Below are positions 1 through 14,150 of a stretch of 64,000 bases of DNA, piece after piece; position 1 is the first letter of the stretch, and each line of letters opens with the position of its first letter. The DNA lies in NCBI GenBank assembly GCA_946807835.1, contig OX327703.1, positions 2,053,501 to 2,117,500 of the forward strand. The letters are read 5' to 3'. A program made the position numbers and the translations under genes. The DNA comes from Ailanthus altissimus (lineage: Eukaryota; Streptophyta; Magnoliopsida; Sapindales; Simaroubaceae). The notes below the pieces were generated by a model that saw only the letters and a program-made list of their open reading frames with translations, was not told the origin of the DNA and made no database searches.

Positions 1-2474
1 AATTAATAAGGAGGGAATTACAGAATTTATGAAAACTAATAAGGAGAAAATTATAAAATTTATGAGGAAATCATAGTCCTTTAAACTTTGAGATTAAAGA
101 TGATTGATTAGAATTGATGACATGTTAGGACCTAACCTTGCACAGTTATAAAGATGAGACTCAACAATGGAGAGAAGAAATTCTCACCACGTGAACTTTT
201 CTTTATTTCTCTTTTCATTATATTTTTTGTAATAGTCATCGTGTCTTATACTACTATTGTAAATACTTTATTAATAATACATGTGAGTAAGTTTAAAATT
301 TGATGGAGTGAACATAAGCTCAAATTAAGCTGAACTACTATATATTTATACTCCTTTCTTTTTTTTCTTTTTTTATTTTTTTATTTACCAAATTATTTCT
401 AATAAACAAATAAATTTAACTTATTAACTTAAGAATTATAATTTAGCATGCAATATTATTGTTTCTTTGTGTTTTTAATTAAGATTGAGAGTTTGTTTTG
501 TTGGAGAGTGATTCAGCTGCTGCTTAAATTGTCTTGCTCTTAGGTATAAAAGGATGTCCTAAACCTAACTTATTATCTTTTCCATATTATTCAATTAAGT
601 TATCTCCATAAATCATTTTGTTCTTTTATCCTCGACTTTCATTTCGTCACTTTCTTGTTGTTCAGGCAAAAATACACATCAAATTACTTGGGTATATTCA
701 ACAATTTTTTCCCTTTATCATAAAATAGAAATTTGTCAATTACTCTTCTATTATATACATTTTTATCTTTTTTTTCTAATTTTTTTAATAACTATCAATA
801 TCTTCATTTTAATACTACTTTTTTTGGTCTAAAACTAATAAATTTTCTATCTAAAGGAAGTAAAATGATACTTTATTTATAAAAAAAAAATTAAAGGTTA
901 ATTGGCATTCTACTGGCCCTAACTCTGAAGGAATCTCGTTTCTAGCAAGTTTCATTAACAACAAAATTAATAACTAATCACGATTACTAAAATGCACTAA
1001 TATGAAGAATTAGGTATAAACAACCACGGATTATTGTATAGCCACATAAATCTGACCACTTCTTATTAATTTTGACACTCATCTTCTTTCCACATTTCAA
1101 CTTCTAGAATAATGCTTATTTTTAAAAGGAAAATCACTTTTGGCTACTACTGGTTGAACTCCTCACTTTTAAAATATGTATATAATTTTCAAATTTAGCG
1201 GAAATACATTATAAACGTGACTGAAAACTGTTGACAATAGTTTCAGTTAACAATTATTGATATTAAATTATAATTGTTGACAATTATTTTTTAGCATTTT
1301 GGATTTTATACTACATATCAGAAATTTTTTTATATACACATCAAGATTAATAATGCATGAAATAAATTATATAAAGAAATATATGATAATTAATGTGGTT
1401 TATTATAAATTAAGTTATAAAAAATAATCTACTATAATCATATAAAAATATAAAAACACTCTAACTACTTTGAAATTCTTACATCACATCTTTTTTTTAT
1501 AAAATTTGTCACGTAATTTTTCTCTCTCATAATATCTTCACGATCATTTGGCTTTTTTTATATGGTATAATATCTTGTTCCATTTGTATCCTACCTTAGT
1601 TAAATGAAATCCTTAAAAAAAACAATTATTGGTCTAGAAAATTTTTTAAACAAAAAAAAAAGTCTAACAAATCTACTATTAATAAGGTAAAATTAAGTTT
1701 GGTGAAGTACAACATTACTTATACAAAAAAAATTTTATCTCCTATAAACATATGTTTGGTTTGATTTCCTTATGATCTCTCTTAAGCCAAGCTCATCATA
1801 TTTTTTGTTTAAATGCAAAAATTTGCCACACATGTTGATTAGTATCAAAATAATATTACGACAATGCTTATCCTAAACAGAACCTAAACAATTGTATAAT
1901 AATTTCAGAAATTTCATTAATTAGTGTGATGAACAATGCAAATTTGTCCTTAGCTAGTAATAGTACAGATTATTTTATGAACCGTCTTACTTTTCCACCT
2001 AGCAACATGCATGAACATGTTTCTATATGAATATGAACATTAACATTAATATATTTTATTTATTATTGAAACCTTTTTTGTTCACGTTAATAATGCAAAA
2101 ACAGTTTCCTATTTGAGAAATACTTTGAAATTTAATAATGCTAAACTTACAAAATTAAATTATAAAATTTTAATTTTGAATAAGGTTGGATTTGATGTGT
2201 TTATTATTAATTGGTGTTGTATAATTATTATTTTAATTAAAATTAATAATTAATAATTACTTAAAATTAATAATTATTAATTAATGACACATAAATTAAA
2301 ATATAAACTTCTTAGATAATAATTGGATAAGATTGCTGATCAACCCTTTTTGGATCTGCATTATGAATTTCTTTCTCTATTTTCCTGTATCCATATAACA
2401 ATCTGCTCTTGTCAAATCGATTTTGTCTTGCATTTGTTCACGTGAATAATGCAAAAGATTACACATTGTTCCGA
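1..2474. other. AT-rich intergenic DNA
   Basis: No reading frame of convincing length, RNA gene or recognisable transposon protein was found. The stretch is AT-rich with many homopolymer runs, as is usual for plant intergenic DNA. Confidence 0.6.
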
Positions 2475-2763
2475 ATTGAGGAGTGGTTAAAATTATTTTA
2501 TGAGCAGGCTTATCTTTCCACCAATAATTTTTGTTCCCTGTGGGTTAGTTTAAACAAATTTAATAATCTTTTTATTGATCTCTTTTTGGCATAAAATGTA
2601 GTCGAAATTGCAATAATTTTTGTTATTGAGGAGTGGTTAAAATTATTTTATGAGCAGGCTTATCTTTCCACCAATAATTTTTGTTCCCTGTGGGTTAGTT
2701 TAAACAAATTTAATAATCTTTTTATTGATCTCTATTTGGCATAAAATGTTATTGAAACTGCAA
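2475..2763. repeat. Tandem duplication, 150-bp period
   Basis: A segment of about 139 bp at 2475-2613 is repeated at 2625-2763, an exact offset of 150 bp, with only a few substitutions (for example TCTTTTTGGC versus TCTATTTGGC near the end). A 61-codon open frame at 2409-2594 overlaps the first copy. It resembles nothing I know and is interrupted in the second copy, so I do not call it a gene. Confidence 0.85.
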
Positions 2764-3689
2764 ACTCAGCATGTCTCTGCTTGTAGGCGACAGTATTATT
2801 CTATTTTATGTTCGCATTATTGCATGGCATATATGCCATCGCCGTATATGTTTATGCATTTTCTTTCCTCCAGTGACAAAGTAATACTAATCATATAAAA
2901 AATTGGGTCCGAATCTTTTCTTAAATTAAACATTTACCTGATTTTTTTTTATCATGATTGACGAGATTAACGTTTGTAAAAACAAAATCTTAAAAAAATA
3001 GATAAAACTTAATTTAAGAGAGGATTTTAATTCATAAAACATATATATAAATTAATGTCATCTTTTTGTGAATAAATAATATATTTATATACATTCGAAT
3101 ATGTTATGATAATTATGTCAATTTACATGAACAAATTTATATATATATAATACTAAAAGATAAATTAGATAAAAAGAAATTCAATACAATTTAAAGATTA
3201 GTTAATTGAGCCCATTCAATTACTCATCATAACCATTTACTTAATATGCCATATATAATAAAATTCAAAACATTAAAATCAATATTCATATCTTTTCACA
3301 TTATCATGTATTCTTATGGAAGAATTATGTCTCTTTCTTCGAGCCTTTTCCTCTTCTCTTTTCTTTTTTCTTTTTTTTCTTTTACAATATAAAACATACT
3401 CTTCTTCACTCAATATCACACAGAGTTAAAACTCCAAACTTTTATATTCTACTTAAATAAATTTTATAAATTGAAACAGTTGACTCTCACATCTCTTCTT
3501 TTCCTTTTTATTCATCAATTTGTAATTTATATTTGGTTCCTAACTTTTATTATGGGTTTTAACTATTGAAAATATTAAAAATAAAATTGATATTTATATA
3601 TAAAAAAAAGGATTGATTTTTACTGAATTCTTGAGAGAAGAAACGCCATTTTCCTTCTTGAAATTAAGTTGAAGTGAAGAACTTTAAAT
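2764..3689. other. AT-rich intergenic DNA
   Basis: No gene or repeat boundary could be supported here. It contains a pyrimidine-rich run near 3340-3385. Confidence 0.5.
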
Positions 3690-4620
3690 TTAACTTAGAA
3701 CTCTAGTCTCTTTGCGTAGCGGAATAACCTGTTTATCAAGTAAAATAGTAAGAATCTAAAGTAGAATATAAAATATTACAACACAATCTTAAGTGGTTTA
3801 AGTAATTGCCTACGACCACAGTGAATTAAAGAATTCTAGCCTCTATTATTAACTCTTTGGAGATTTTACAATGAAAACCTAATGAAGAACCCTTAAAAGG
3901 ACATAATGTTTAGTGTACTCTTACTCTATCACAAACAATGAACACCCAAACAATAGTTCCACCCCAGCGCACACAAACACTTAGTGTCTACCTGGTTCTT
4001 CTCCTATTTTAGAGTCTCTCTTAATACTTAATCTAAAATAAATGATTTATAAGTGTTTACATATGATTTATTTTATGCCTAGTAATCCTATTCTTTATTG
4101 GAATAAAAGTCATATTGTTTTAGAAGTCCTATTGTTTTGAAAGTCTTAAATTTCCTAAAACTTGAAATCTTGTAAAAAATGAAAAATTCTCGATTCTGGC
4201 ACCATGGCGCTGAGCTTAATCGCGCCCAACACCAAGCGCTGGGCTTTTAGTCTAGGCGCTACAGCATTCAACCTTGGTGCCTCCTCCACGTGTTTTCTTC
4301 ACTTTCTTCGCATTTTCGAGTCTCGTTTCACTTCTCTCTTCATATTCCACACATCTTAAACTTTTTCATATGTATCTCACACATTTTAAATTTCTTATAA
4401 TTCTCTTTTTAATTTCATCTCAATTCTTATCTAATTAAAATTGTTAAATCACTAAATCTCTAACAATATCTATGATTTCATTCATCTTAATCTCCCAAGC
4501 CAATTCTCATCCCATAAGGATTCTTGAGGAAAGTTAAATTCAAAACGTAAGAGAACGTAAGATGAAGATGATAAAAAATTAGGAATAATTTCCTATAAAA
4601 TTTCAGTATGGTAAAAGAAT
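3690..4620 (-). mobile_element. LTR-like remnant, copia-type, related to the 44-47 kb element
   Basis: Read on the minus strand, this stretch has the features of a plant LTR: a GC-richer patch near 4195-4290, a block TAAGAGAGACTCTAA (plus-strand complement at about 4010-4030) and a TTCCGCT motif near the end (about 3715-3735). The block TAAGAGAGACTCTAA also occurs in the LTR of the copia-like element at 44432-45357. No primer site, coding region or target duplication was found, so this is probably a solo or truncated LTR. Its boundaries are rough. Confidence 0.4.
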
Positions 4621-6445
4621 AGATTAAGCAAAAAATTAGTCTAGATTCTTAACTCGAATATATTCATTGTATGTAAATGGATTGAATAATTTTTCTCTCT
4701 CTTCTAGACTTTCACATAATTAACCTTAAATAAAACTTGTGAATTTTAATGATATTCTAAAACAAAAGATAGATTTTGTTTTTAAATATTACAGTAAATC
4801 TATCGATATTTACCATCAAATATCTACGAGACTTATGGTGATGGTATCCATTGCGGCATAGTTTACAAATCCAGATCAAGGAAAGAGCCAAGTTACTCCT
4901 CTAAAATTTGGAGAAATATACTCCAAAAAATGTCAAATTTACTCATTTAAAATGTAAAAAACTATCCATATTCATGCATAAGAAAGGACTCGAACTTTGA
5001 TCCTAAGACTATCCATCACTCCGACAAAAAGTGGTGGGCAAGATAGATTTGTTTTTTTAATGGTGATAAAGAGCACATATATTTGTTTATTTGATTTAAT
5101 TTAATTTTTTTATATAATTGTTTATTTAATTTTATTATTTTGTCTTAAATGGTAAACTATTTTACGGATATTTTAATAATTGTCTTTTTAAAAAAAAGTG
5201 GGTGTAGAGAATATTTTGGTGGTTCAAATAGTTTCATCTGTAAAATAAATGAAAATAAAAAATAGGATAATAATATTATTTTACTCATTTAATTATATCA
5301 TGTCACATAAATTCATATTAGTTTGTATATGTAATATTATGCTCAAGTAGACATATTTTTATAATTAATCACGAAATTTAAAATTAAAAAGAAAAAAACT
5401 CTTTATATTTTAAAATTAATACATTATTTTTTTAAAAATAATTCTACACGTCTTAAGAATTATCACGAGTGCAAACTCCACTTAATGGCTAAGTGCAAGT
5501 TCACCCCTTTTCTCTTTTATGGAAATGGTTCAAAATCGTGTGGTAGTAAGTGAAAATTTTGACTAACACTTGTGCAAATGTCTTAATTTGTTTCTTTGAT
5601 AGTAAATTTCGAAAATACCCTTATAAATATTTATTTTACTAACATAAAATATATCAAATTATCTATTAATATAAAATTTAGGTTCTTATATTCAAATGTT
5701 ACCAAAAAAAAAAATAATATGTCATTTATATTCATAACTTCAATCTATTCAAACTTTTTTCATCACGAGTAATACAAAACTCGTCAATTAAATAGCAAAA
5801 TAGAAAAATTAATTATTTTAAAATATTATAAAAATTTACAAGCCAATTTACGAATGTCACATTTTTTTTTAAATGAAAAAATTTAAGATATTATTTGATA
5901 TGTAATATTATTCTCATAATAATATAATGACACGAGGTAGTCATAGATTTTTATGGTTACTGTTTCATTCTACTTTACTTACACCCTATTACCATTAAAT
6001 TTACAATTTTGACACCGATAATTTCCTAAATTTAAAACACTCTATTTACTTTCTACAAGTTCGATAATTTTGCCCATCCCTCAATCTCTTTGTATATTTC
6101 TTAAGTCAATTGTTAGCTGACATCTACCATACCAATATGTTGAGGACCCAAGTGCAATTTTATAATTAAGAAATGCTTCCAATTCGTAGAATCTCTAATA
6201 TTTTGCCAAAATTAAAGAAAAACGAGGACTTAGATGTAAAAATCTCTGTCCAACCTCTATTTGTGCAATAAAATCGTCGTTTTGTCCAGCTAAGTTGGTA
6301 CTTACAAAAACTTATCATCATTTCTTGTTGCATGCAATTATTAAGCAAGTGATAAGGGCCGTTCATGTCAAGCCAATCGAGCTTGCCATGCAAAAATGCC
6401 TATTAAAGGAGCAGGGGAGCTTAAGCTTCTCCTCGCAGATCAACC
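4621..6445. other. Intergenic DNA upstream of the amine oxidase gene
   Basis: AT-rich with no supported gene. The last few hundred bases must hold the amine oxidase promoter and 5' leader, but I see no clear TATA box at the expected distance. Confidence 0.5.
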
Positions 6446-9400
6446 ATGGTTTCAAACTTAAGAGCATTACTTTTCTTTCTCTTCTCCATCTTCGCTATCT
6501 TACCAAGCTTCAGCTCCAAGCCCCATCCACTCGACTCTCTAACCCCAGATGAATTCATTATAGTAAAAGCCGCCGTCCAAAACGTTTACCCTAGCCCCAG
6601 TAATCACTTAACCTTCCAGTATGTTGGCTTGGACGAGCCAGACAAAGCTTTCGTTTACGCATGGCTATCAAATTCCCAACTGAAAATCCCACGCCGAGCC
6701 ATTGTCATCGCTCGAGTCAACAAACAAAGCCACGAAATCGTAGTAGACTTGTTGGAACGTTCCATTGTTTCCGATAATATCTACCAAGGATTTGGCTTCC
6801 CTTTACTCAGCTCAAAAGAACTACATGACGCAAGTAAGCTTGTTCTTACATATGAGCCATTTAGAGCATCAATCCAGAGCAGGGGACTCAATATATCCGA
6901 AGTTGTTTGTTCAACCTCGACGCTTGGTTGGTTTGGGGAAGATGAGAGTAAGAGATTGTTGAAGATCCCATGTTACTACACAGATCAAGATACTGTCAAC
7001 ATGTTCTTGAGACCCATCGAAGGGATAACGATAATCGTTGATCTTGACGAGATGAAGGTGGCTAAATACGAGGACTGGAAGGTCAATCCGGTGCCAAAAC
7101 AAGAGCCAACCGAGTACAGATTTTCGAAGCTGAAGCCACCCTTTGGTCCCCATCTAAATAACGTAACCACCGTGCCGTCGGACGGACCTGGGTTCGAGGT
7201 TGATGGAAACACTGTCAAGTAAGTCTAGTTTGCTCATCTTAATTTTTAAAGCAATTATCGATAGCGACGAGGATCCACTCCTAATGTGAGCTTTTATCTT
7301 CAAAAATACAAATATTTATAGTTGGTAAAAATAAAAAATAATAATAATAATGAACCAGTAAATCTTACTCATACATGTCTAATATATTGCACATATTAAA
7401 AAATCCTTAAAAATTTATGTAAGTTGAGATAAAGAAAAGATCCTAATTAGATGGCAAACTTTTCCAATTTATTTCGTTCTATAATAGTTTTATTTGGACC
7501 TTCAACATTATCTTAAATGTCCTTTGGAATTGGTATATATATATACATGATGATATAAGTACCAAAGATCAAGGCAGAACAGTTTTGTAAATTGACATAA
7601 GCAAAGAACATAGACATTTTGTCTTTTAGTTTTGATGAAATATGGACAAACCAATTTTGCAAAACAAGCTCTTAAAAATGTTGTTTTGATGAATTAATTT
7701 CGTGGGTAGAGCTTAAAAGGTCATATATTAATTCTTTACTAGACATGGGTCGTTAGCCACTTAATTCCATAAATGCAATTTGATGATCAGATGGGCGAAC
7801 TGGGAACTCAATGTTGGATTTGATGTTCGAGTTGGAACCATAATTTCTACAGCATCGATTTACGACCTTGATATGGGCAAATACCGTCCAGTTTTGTATA
7901 GAGGATTTATCTCAGAGCTCTTCATACCGTACCAAGACCCAACTAAGGGATGGTACCACATAACCTATTTTGATAATGGTGAATTCGGCTTCGGTCAAAC
8001 TGCAGTGCCTTTAGAACCCCAAAGAGATTGCCCAATCAATGCAGTATATTTGGATGGTCACTTTGCTACTCAAGATGGCACTCCAGTGAAAACACCAAAT
8101 GCCGTGTGCATTTTTGAAAGACATTCAGGCGATGTCATGTGGCGACACACTGAAGTAGACCTGTCACCAGATGTACGTAAATTCTTTTTCTTCTTTCTTC
8201 TTTTTCTTTTTGTTAACATCTGTAAATTTGTCACGTGCAGATGAATGTATTTTATAAAACACATTAAAGAAGAAATTTTCAATTATTATATTTTGTGTTA
8301 CAGATTAGGGAGTCTAGGCCGGAGGTGAGCTTGGTGGTGAGGATGGTTGCAACAGTGAGCAACTATGACTATATACTGGACTGGGAATTTAAGCCCAATG
8401 GCGTCATCAAAATGGGGGTACATATTTTATTCAAATATATTAAATCTTAAATTAAGAACGATATAATTATATTGGCAGATCCCTAATGTTTCATTATGTT
8501 ACAGGTTGGTTTGACAGGAGCTTTAGCAGTGAAGCCAGTGACATACACTCACACAGATCAGATAACAAATGATGAACATGGTACATTGGTAGCAGAAAAT
8601 ACTATCGGAGTTTACCACGATCACTTCTTGAACTACTATCTTGATCTTGACATTGATGGTCTTGCAAATTCCTTAGTCAAGACTAAATTGGTAACAAAAC
8701 GAAGCACACAAGCTGACACTCCAAGGAAGAGTTATTGGACTGTTGAAAGAGAAGTAGCAAAGACTGAATTGCAAGCACGGCTTCAGCTAGAGACCTTGCC
8801 AATGGAGGTGGTGATAGTAAATCCAAATAAGAAAACTAGAGTTGGAAATCCGTTTGGTTATCGCCTACTACCAGGATGGGCCATCGGGTCGCTCTTATCC
8901 CCCGATGATCAGGCACAAATCCGAGGTGCCTTTACCGATTATAATGTTTGGGTCACCCCATATAACAAGTCTGAAAAATATTCGGGGGGAGACTATGTAG
9001 ATCGAAGCCACGGTGATGACACCTTGTTGACATGGACCAACAGGTAAAACCTTAACTCTCAAGTCTTTTTCTGCAACATTAATGTAATATCTTAAGGGTA
9101 ATTATTGATCTTTATTGTTTACTGATTAAAATTATACCAAGAAATCTTCTTTGAAATTCAGAAGAGGATGTGCCAATTTTTCAACTAAAATGTCAAAGAT
9201 AAATGAAATTAACCCCTATTGAGAACCACCCTTCGGATTGATACTTAAAAGTTGTAAAACTAATTGGATAGAGTATAGGTTAATCTTTTTTTCAAGTTCA
9301 AAGTATAAAACTGATTTAAAAATCTAATCTGAAGGAACCAAAATGTAAGAATTGTGCCGAAGTGTATAAAACTATATATATAAATTTATATATATATATA

Positions 9401-9951
9401 TTTACAGGTTTAAATTACAAATATACCCACATTAGATATATACTAACTTAATCATTAATTTTTTAATATATATTATGTTAGTTCGAACGAAAATAATAAT
9501 TGCTTAGAGATAAAAATGGTAATAAAAAATTTATTAAAAATATCCGATTAATATAATATATATTTAAAAAAATAAGGAGTAAATTGATATATATTTGATG
9601 AGATTTTTCCTTAATTAAATAATAAAAATATATTAACCATTTAACCTCACAGTGTTTGCTTAGAATTACTGCTAAACCAATATATATTGAATGTGCAGGG
9701 ATAGGGAGATTGAGAACAAGGATATAGTACTCTGGTACTCGATGGGCATTCACCATGTTCCTTGCCAGGAGGATTACCCGATGATGCCGACGGTGAGCGG
9801 TGGCTTTGAGATCCGGCCAACCAACTTCTTTGAGTATAGCCCTGTACTGAAAGTAGTTCCACCGAACCACGTACAGTGGCCTTGCAACAGCAGCCCTGAT
9901 CAGTCAATTTCATCAACTTTGAAGTTCGCAGCAGCTAAGGAATGCAAATGA
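6446..9951 (+). CDS. Copper amine oxidase (primary amine oxidase), 5 exons
   Basis: Exons by splice consensus and frame: 6446-7218, 7791-8172, 8304-8417, 8505-9043 and 9699-9951. Together they give 686 aa, a normal length for the plant family. The enzyme oxidises primary amines such as putrescine to aldehydes, releasing hydrogen peroxide and ammonia. A hydrophobic N-terminal signal peptide (about residues 1-24) and the lack of a C-terminal peroxisomal SKL-type signal suggest the apoplast. All active-site parts are present: the topaquinone precursor Tyr406 in SNYDY, the catalytic base Asp319 in [10 protein letters not shown], and copper ligands His461 and His463 (YHDHF) plus His622 (GIHHVP). 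The Asp-to-Tyr spacing of 87 residues matches the pea enzyme. Nothing indicates damage, so it is probably functional. Confidence 0.95.
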
Positions 9952-12409
9952 AGATCATAATCATAATAAGATGACGATTCAGCTCTCAATAAAACCAAAT
10001 TAACCATCTATCTTGGTACTGTCTGTGTTTGAACATTTTTATTGTGTGCAATTTTCTGGTCTTTGTGATAACAACCAATGAACTAGGTCTTTGGTGTTCG
10101 GCTTCATGTGTTGCTGCTTGAATGTAATGCATTTGATAAATAAATAAATTCAGGCTTCTTGCACTATGCAACCCAATTGCACTGAGTGATGCTGAGTTTG
10201 AGGGTTTTTGGTATTGTTTTTTTAAAAATATTATTATTAGTTTTAATTGAAAATGAGAGTGACAAGGCAACGGCTGAAGTCCGACTTTTGAATCAACGGG
10301 GACAAATTTTCAATAAACATAGATGAAATAATATTTTACAACAATAATTTATCAGTTTGTCATCTAGTAAAATCGACAAATCATTTTCTTTTAATAAATT
10401 TATAATAATAAAAAATTCTTTTTAAAAGTGCAATTGATCAATCTTTTTTAAAAAATATTAAAGAAGTAAATGATAGATATAAATTTATTTTTTAAAAAAA
10501 AGGTATACATGAATTTCATTAGAAGGTAAACCAGCAAAACTAAAATAGATTAATACCAAAAGGAGAAAAAAAAACTTATTCTTCAGCGATAAGCTTATAC
10601 ATAACACTAGTTTGCTTTCTCAATATATATTTCTTTTATTAAGCAAGATAACCGAAAGCAAATCACCAGTTGTAAATTTCAATGGCCACAAATCAAAGCA
10701 AAGCAATAATTCCATACATCCTCTATTCATTTTCTTCATAGTCATCATTTTAAAGTGCTTTTTTTTTAGGTGAGAGAAACGCTTAAATATGTAAAATCAT
10801 TAAGCTTTTGTTTCGTTATTGGGAACAAATAATTGTCAATATATTGGACTTTTTTTTTTTTGGATGTGAGAAAACATGTGTGTGGGGGACTAATTGTTTT
10901 GAAAAAGTTCTTTTGTTAATGTCATTTACATAATTTGCATACAATTTATCACTCTCTCTTTATATTTTGTTACAGTTTTTAGAATTTTTGAGCTTATATA
11001 TACGTGTTACTTTTGTATTATTGTTATTGTTAAAATTAGTAATATGTTAGTGATGATTTCTTATTTAGTTATTCTAGAAGTAGGGTTTTTTTTTAGTATA
11101 TCGTATTATAGTTATATTTTTATGTTAGTTAGAAATTTAATGCCTATGTAAAAATTAGTTTTAGTAATTATTATTCAAAATAAAAATATTGAGATACTTC
11201 GATTTTACTAATATAATATCAAAATTAAAGTTATTAATCCAAATTTAGGCTATTGGTAAAAAAAAAATTAGGTCTCAAGTTTTCACTCTTCAATGTACAA
11301 AATTATTGCCACTATAATGTCAACACCATCACGTCCTTTGGCAACTACCATCGTTTAAGGTACACGCTCTGCCATACTATCCACTGAATCGCCACAAAAG
11401 CACCATATGTTAACTTAGAAAACTCCGGCAACCTCTTTTCTACCATCCTCAAGTCACCAATCGTCGTTAACGCACAAATCTCTAAATTCGGATCCATCTC
11501 TCGTTGTGCCAATTCCTAGCAATTTAGTGCTCACCACCTCACCAATAGACTTAGAATTCTCTAACGAATCCACTATATTAAAATAGTGTGAATCGAAGAC
11601 TTGTAGTTACTTCACTTGCTACTCGAAACTCTTTTATACCTAGTTTTGGCCATTGTCAATTTTCGCCATTCATCTACGTCTTAAGGCACACTATTAACAC
11701 CAAAACACTCCTTATGCTCCAATTTATTTACCTACATCACTCTCTTGTCCGATTTACTCACCAAATTTTTCAAAGGGCCTTTTCGCAAACAATTCAGAAT
11801 TGTTATAGGTTAGATTGAATACTTACTAAACTTTTGAGGTTAGATTGATATTTTTAAAAAGATTTTGGGGCGTTCTAAAATTTTTTAAATAACTTTGGGG
11901 CATATTTAAAATTTTGAGAAAAGTTGGGACATATATGCAATTGAATAAGTTTTAAGATGATTATGAAGTTTCTGAAAATTATAAGGGCTTTTTTTTTTGT
12001 TTTCATTGAAGACCTACAAAAAAAAAATTTAAAAATTTGTTCAAGTAATTTAAAATCAAATAATTCATAATAAAGATAAATATTAATTCCTTACACTGAG
12101 TACTGGATAATTTCTTTTATCATGTGATTGTCTAATTTATTTTCATATCCATGATAATGTCTTCCTTTCTCCTTCCTTTTGCCCTTCTCTGTTTCTCCTT
12201 TTAAACTTTTCCACAACTCTTAGCCCTAACATCAAAGGGTTTTTTAAGGACTTATGGTTGATTAGTATTATTCTTTTTAGTAATTCCTCCACAACTCACA
12301 ATTGGTTTATGATGCGAAATAGACTGTCAAAAAATTCACAAGATCCATTCAACATCCATGTATGATGGAAAACAATAACATACCAGCTCATGTGATGTAA
12401 AGTTTCAAT
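9952..12409. other. 3' flank of amine oxidase and intergenic DNA
   Basis: The first 300 bases or so are probably the 3' UTR. From about 11280 to 11830 the base composition is richer in GC, with a 76-codon open frame at 11588-11818. The frame has no recognisable domain, and I treat it as decayed transposon or chance. Confidence 0.4.
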
Positions 12410-12412
12410 ATT

Positions 12413-12635
12413 AGTAGTTGTTAGTAATTAGTAGTTATAAGTTACTATTAATTGTTGTAATAAGTGCTAGCATTCCAAGTGTCTAGTTTATTAGTAGTAG
12501 TTGGTAGTTAGTAGTTGTAAATTTTCACTAATTATTGTAATAAGTGCTGGAATTCCAAGTGTCTAAATTATTGATAGTTAGTAGTTATAAGTTGTCATTA
12601 ATTGCTGTAATAAATGCTAGACACCCTAAGAGTCT
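12413..12635. repeat. Three imperfect repeats within the LTR-like block
   Basis: Three consecutive units of about 75-80 bp share TTGTAATAAGTGCT and CCAAGTGTCTA-like ends, at about 12413, 12490 and 12570. They lie upstream of a TATA-like TATAAATATATG (12635), as enhancer-like repeats in LTR U3 regions often do. Confidence 0.6.
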
Positions 12636-13942
12636 ATAAATATATGAGAGATGAGGGAGAACAAAAATAGAATTGATAATATTAATGTTGAAAGTTTTCT
12701 CTTAAGTTCTTCAAAGAACTTTTATTAGAACTTATCAAGATTTTATCTTGTGGCGTTCTTTCAGACTTATCACTCACAACTTCTCATCTATCTTGAGTGT
12801 GGCATCTACAATCTTCTTATACCTATAGTTCTTATCTCTTATAGATAATGGGTCAAGGTTCTTGCTTTTGTTTATCTAAAAATCTGAATTAGAACGATTT
12901 TGGCAAAGGAACCTTATTGAGTATCAGGTCTCAATTTTCTTTATGAGGTTCACATCATTTAGTATCAGAGCTTGGACTCTAATCAAGTTTGAACTATCCT
13001 TTTAATTTTCATTGATTGTTCTTTCTTTTAAATTAGCAACTTTATTTTAGTCTTTAAAAATCTGTAGCCTATATCGATTTTCTTGTTTCTTTTTATCTGT
13101 TACTTTATCTAATTCTTCAAGTTCTGTTATTACTTATAAATAAAAAAAAAGAAAGAGACGACAAAAAATAAATAAACAAATTTTGATTCCATTGATTCTA
13201 GATTTACTTTTCTAAATTTTTTTTAAAAAGAGTGAAAACACGAGTGAAAGTTTAGTAAATCATTCTTTGAGTAAAACACGTAAGGCGTGTGCGAGATTCT
13301 TTTTATTTTTTTAACTTTATTTTACAGCAAACATGTTAAACAATAAGGATAAAAATACTTTTCGAAGTTGCATTGAAAAAAGGTTGATTCAAAGTTTCTC
13401 ATGAAACTTTAATGCATGATTTTATGAGAAAAATGTTGAAATTAGAGTTGGAACAAGTTCAAAAACGGATAGATAAATTTGAATCTGGTACACAAAATGC
13501 ACAGACACCTAGAGTTCTTAATGGGCGAATTTAAGATAAGCGTGCTACCATGAATGATGATAAAATTGATGAAGATGCTTAGGATAGATTGTTGAATATG
13601 GTAAAGAAGGTAGACAAACAACTAAGTAGGAAGAGTTTTATAGGATATGACCAAAATTCTAGTTCCGCATTATCTTTGAAACTAGATTAGAGTTAAAAAA
13701 AAAAATGAGCAAGTTGATTCCAATTTTAAAGCAGAACCAACTAAGAGCCAAAACGTGAGAGGCAGCCAAGGTCAAATTGCATCTTAATGTCCAAATCAAA
13801 TTACATTGATTTTAAGCGATAACAATGCCATTGAAACTGAAAGTAAGTCAGATGATGAACTTATGCTATCGTTGGAAGATGTAAGTGATGGAATGGAGTA
13901 CCTAGTAGATGGTAAGCTGATGGTTAGTTTGACTAAGTAGGG

Positions 13943-14150
13943 TAGCCAAACTTCGACCATTGCTCTAACTAGCTCGAAGAGATCATAGTTCTCTTTTAGG
14001 AGACTAACCGAACACGATGGCTAAACTTTAACCATTATTCTGACCAGTTCAAATGGTGTGAATTTAGTCTTTTCTTCTTAAGAGTCTAACTGAATATGAT
14101 AGCCAAACTTTAATTGTTATTTTGACTAGCTCAAAGAAACTACCTTAATT
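13943..14150. repeat. Three degenerate repeats, period about 79 bp
   Basis: The core AGCCAAACTT, followed by a TGACTAGCTCAAAG-like segment, appears at about 13943, 14021 and 14100. It directly follows the Ty3/gypsy gag remnant and replaces its expected protease region. Confidence 0.55.

Larger units (their letters stand above)
12410..14150 (+). mobile_element. Decayed Ty3/gypsy retrotransposon (LTR, primer site, gag remnant)
   Basis: An LTR-like block (12410-12955) is followed by TTAGTATCAGAGCT at 12959-12972, one base off the usual tRNA-iMet primer site TGGTATCAGAGC. From about 13330 a gag-like reading follows with several stops. Around 13785-13925 the frame reads CPNQITLILSDN, then LEDVSDGMEYLVDGKLMV, matching the stretch just after the zinc knuckle of plant Ty3/gypsy Gag (usual form LEDASD..EYPVDGELLV). 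No protease, reverse transcriptase or second LTR was seen. The copy is dead. Confidence 0.7.

Noticed and set aside
6166..7218. Overlapping small frames around amine oxidase exon 1
   Set aside because: They overlap the well-supported exon in other frames and resemble no protein.
11588..11818. 76-codon frame as a gene
   Set aside because: No domain, no promoter or splice context, and it lies in decayed intergenic DNA.
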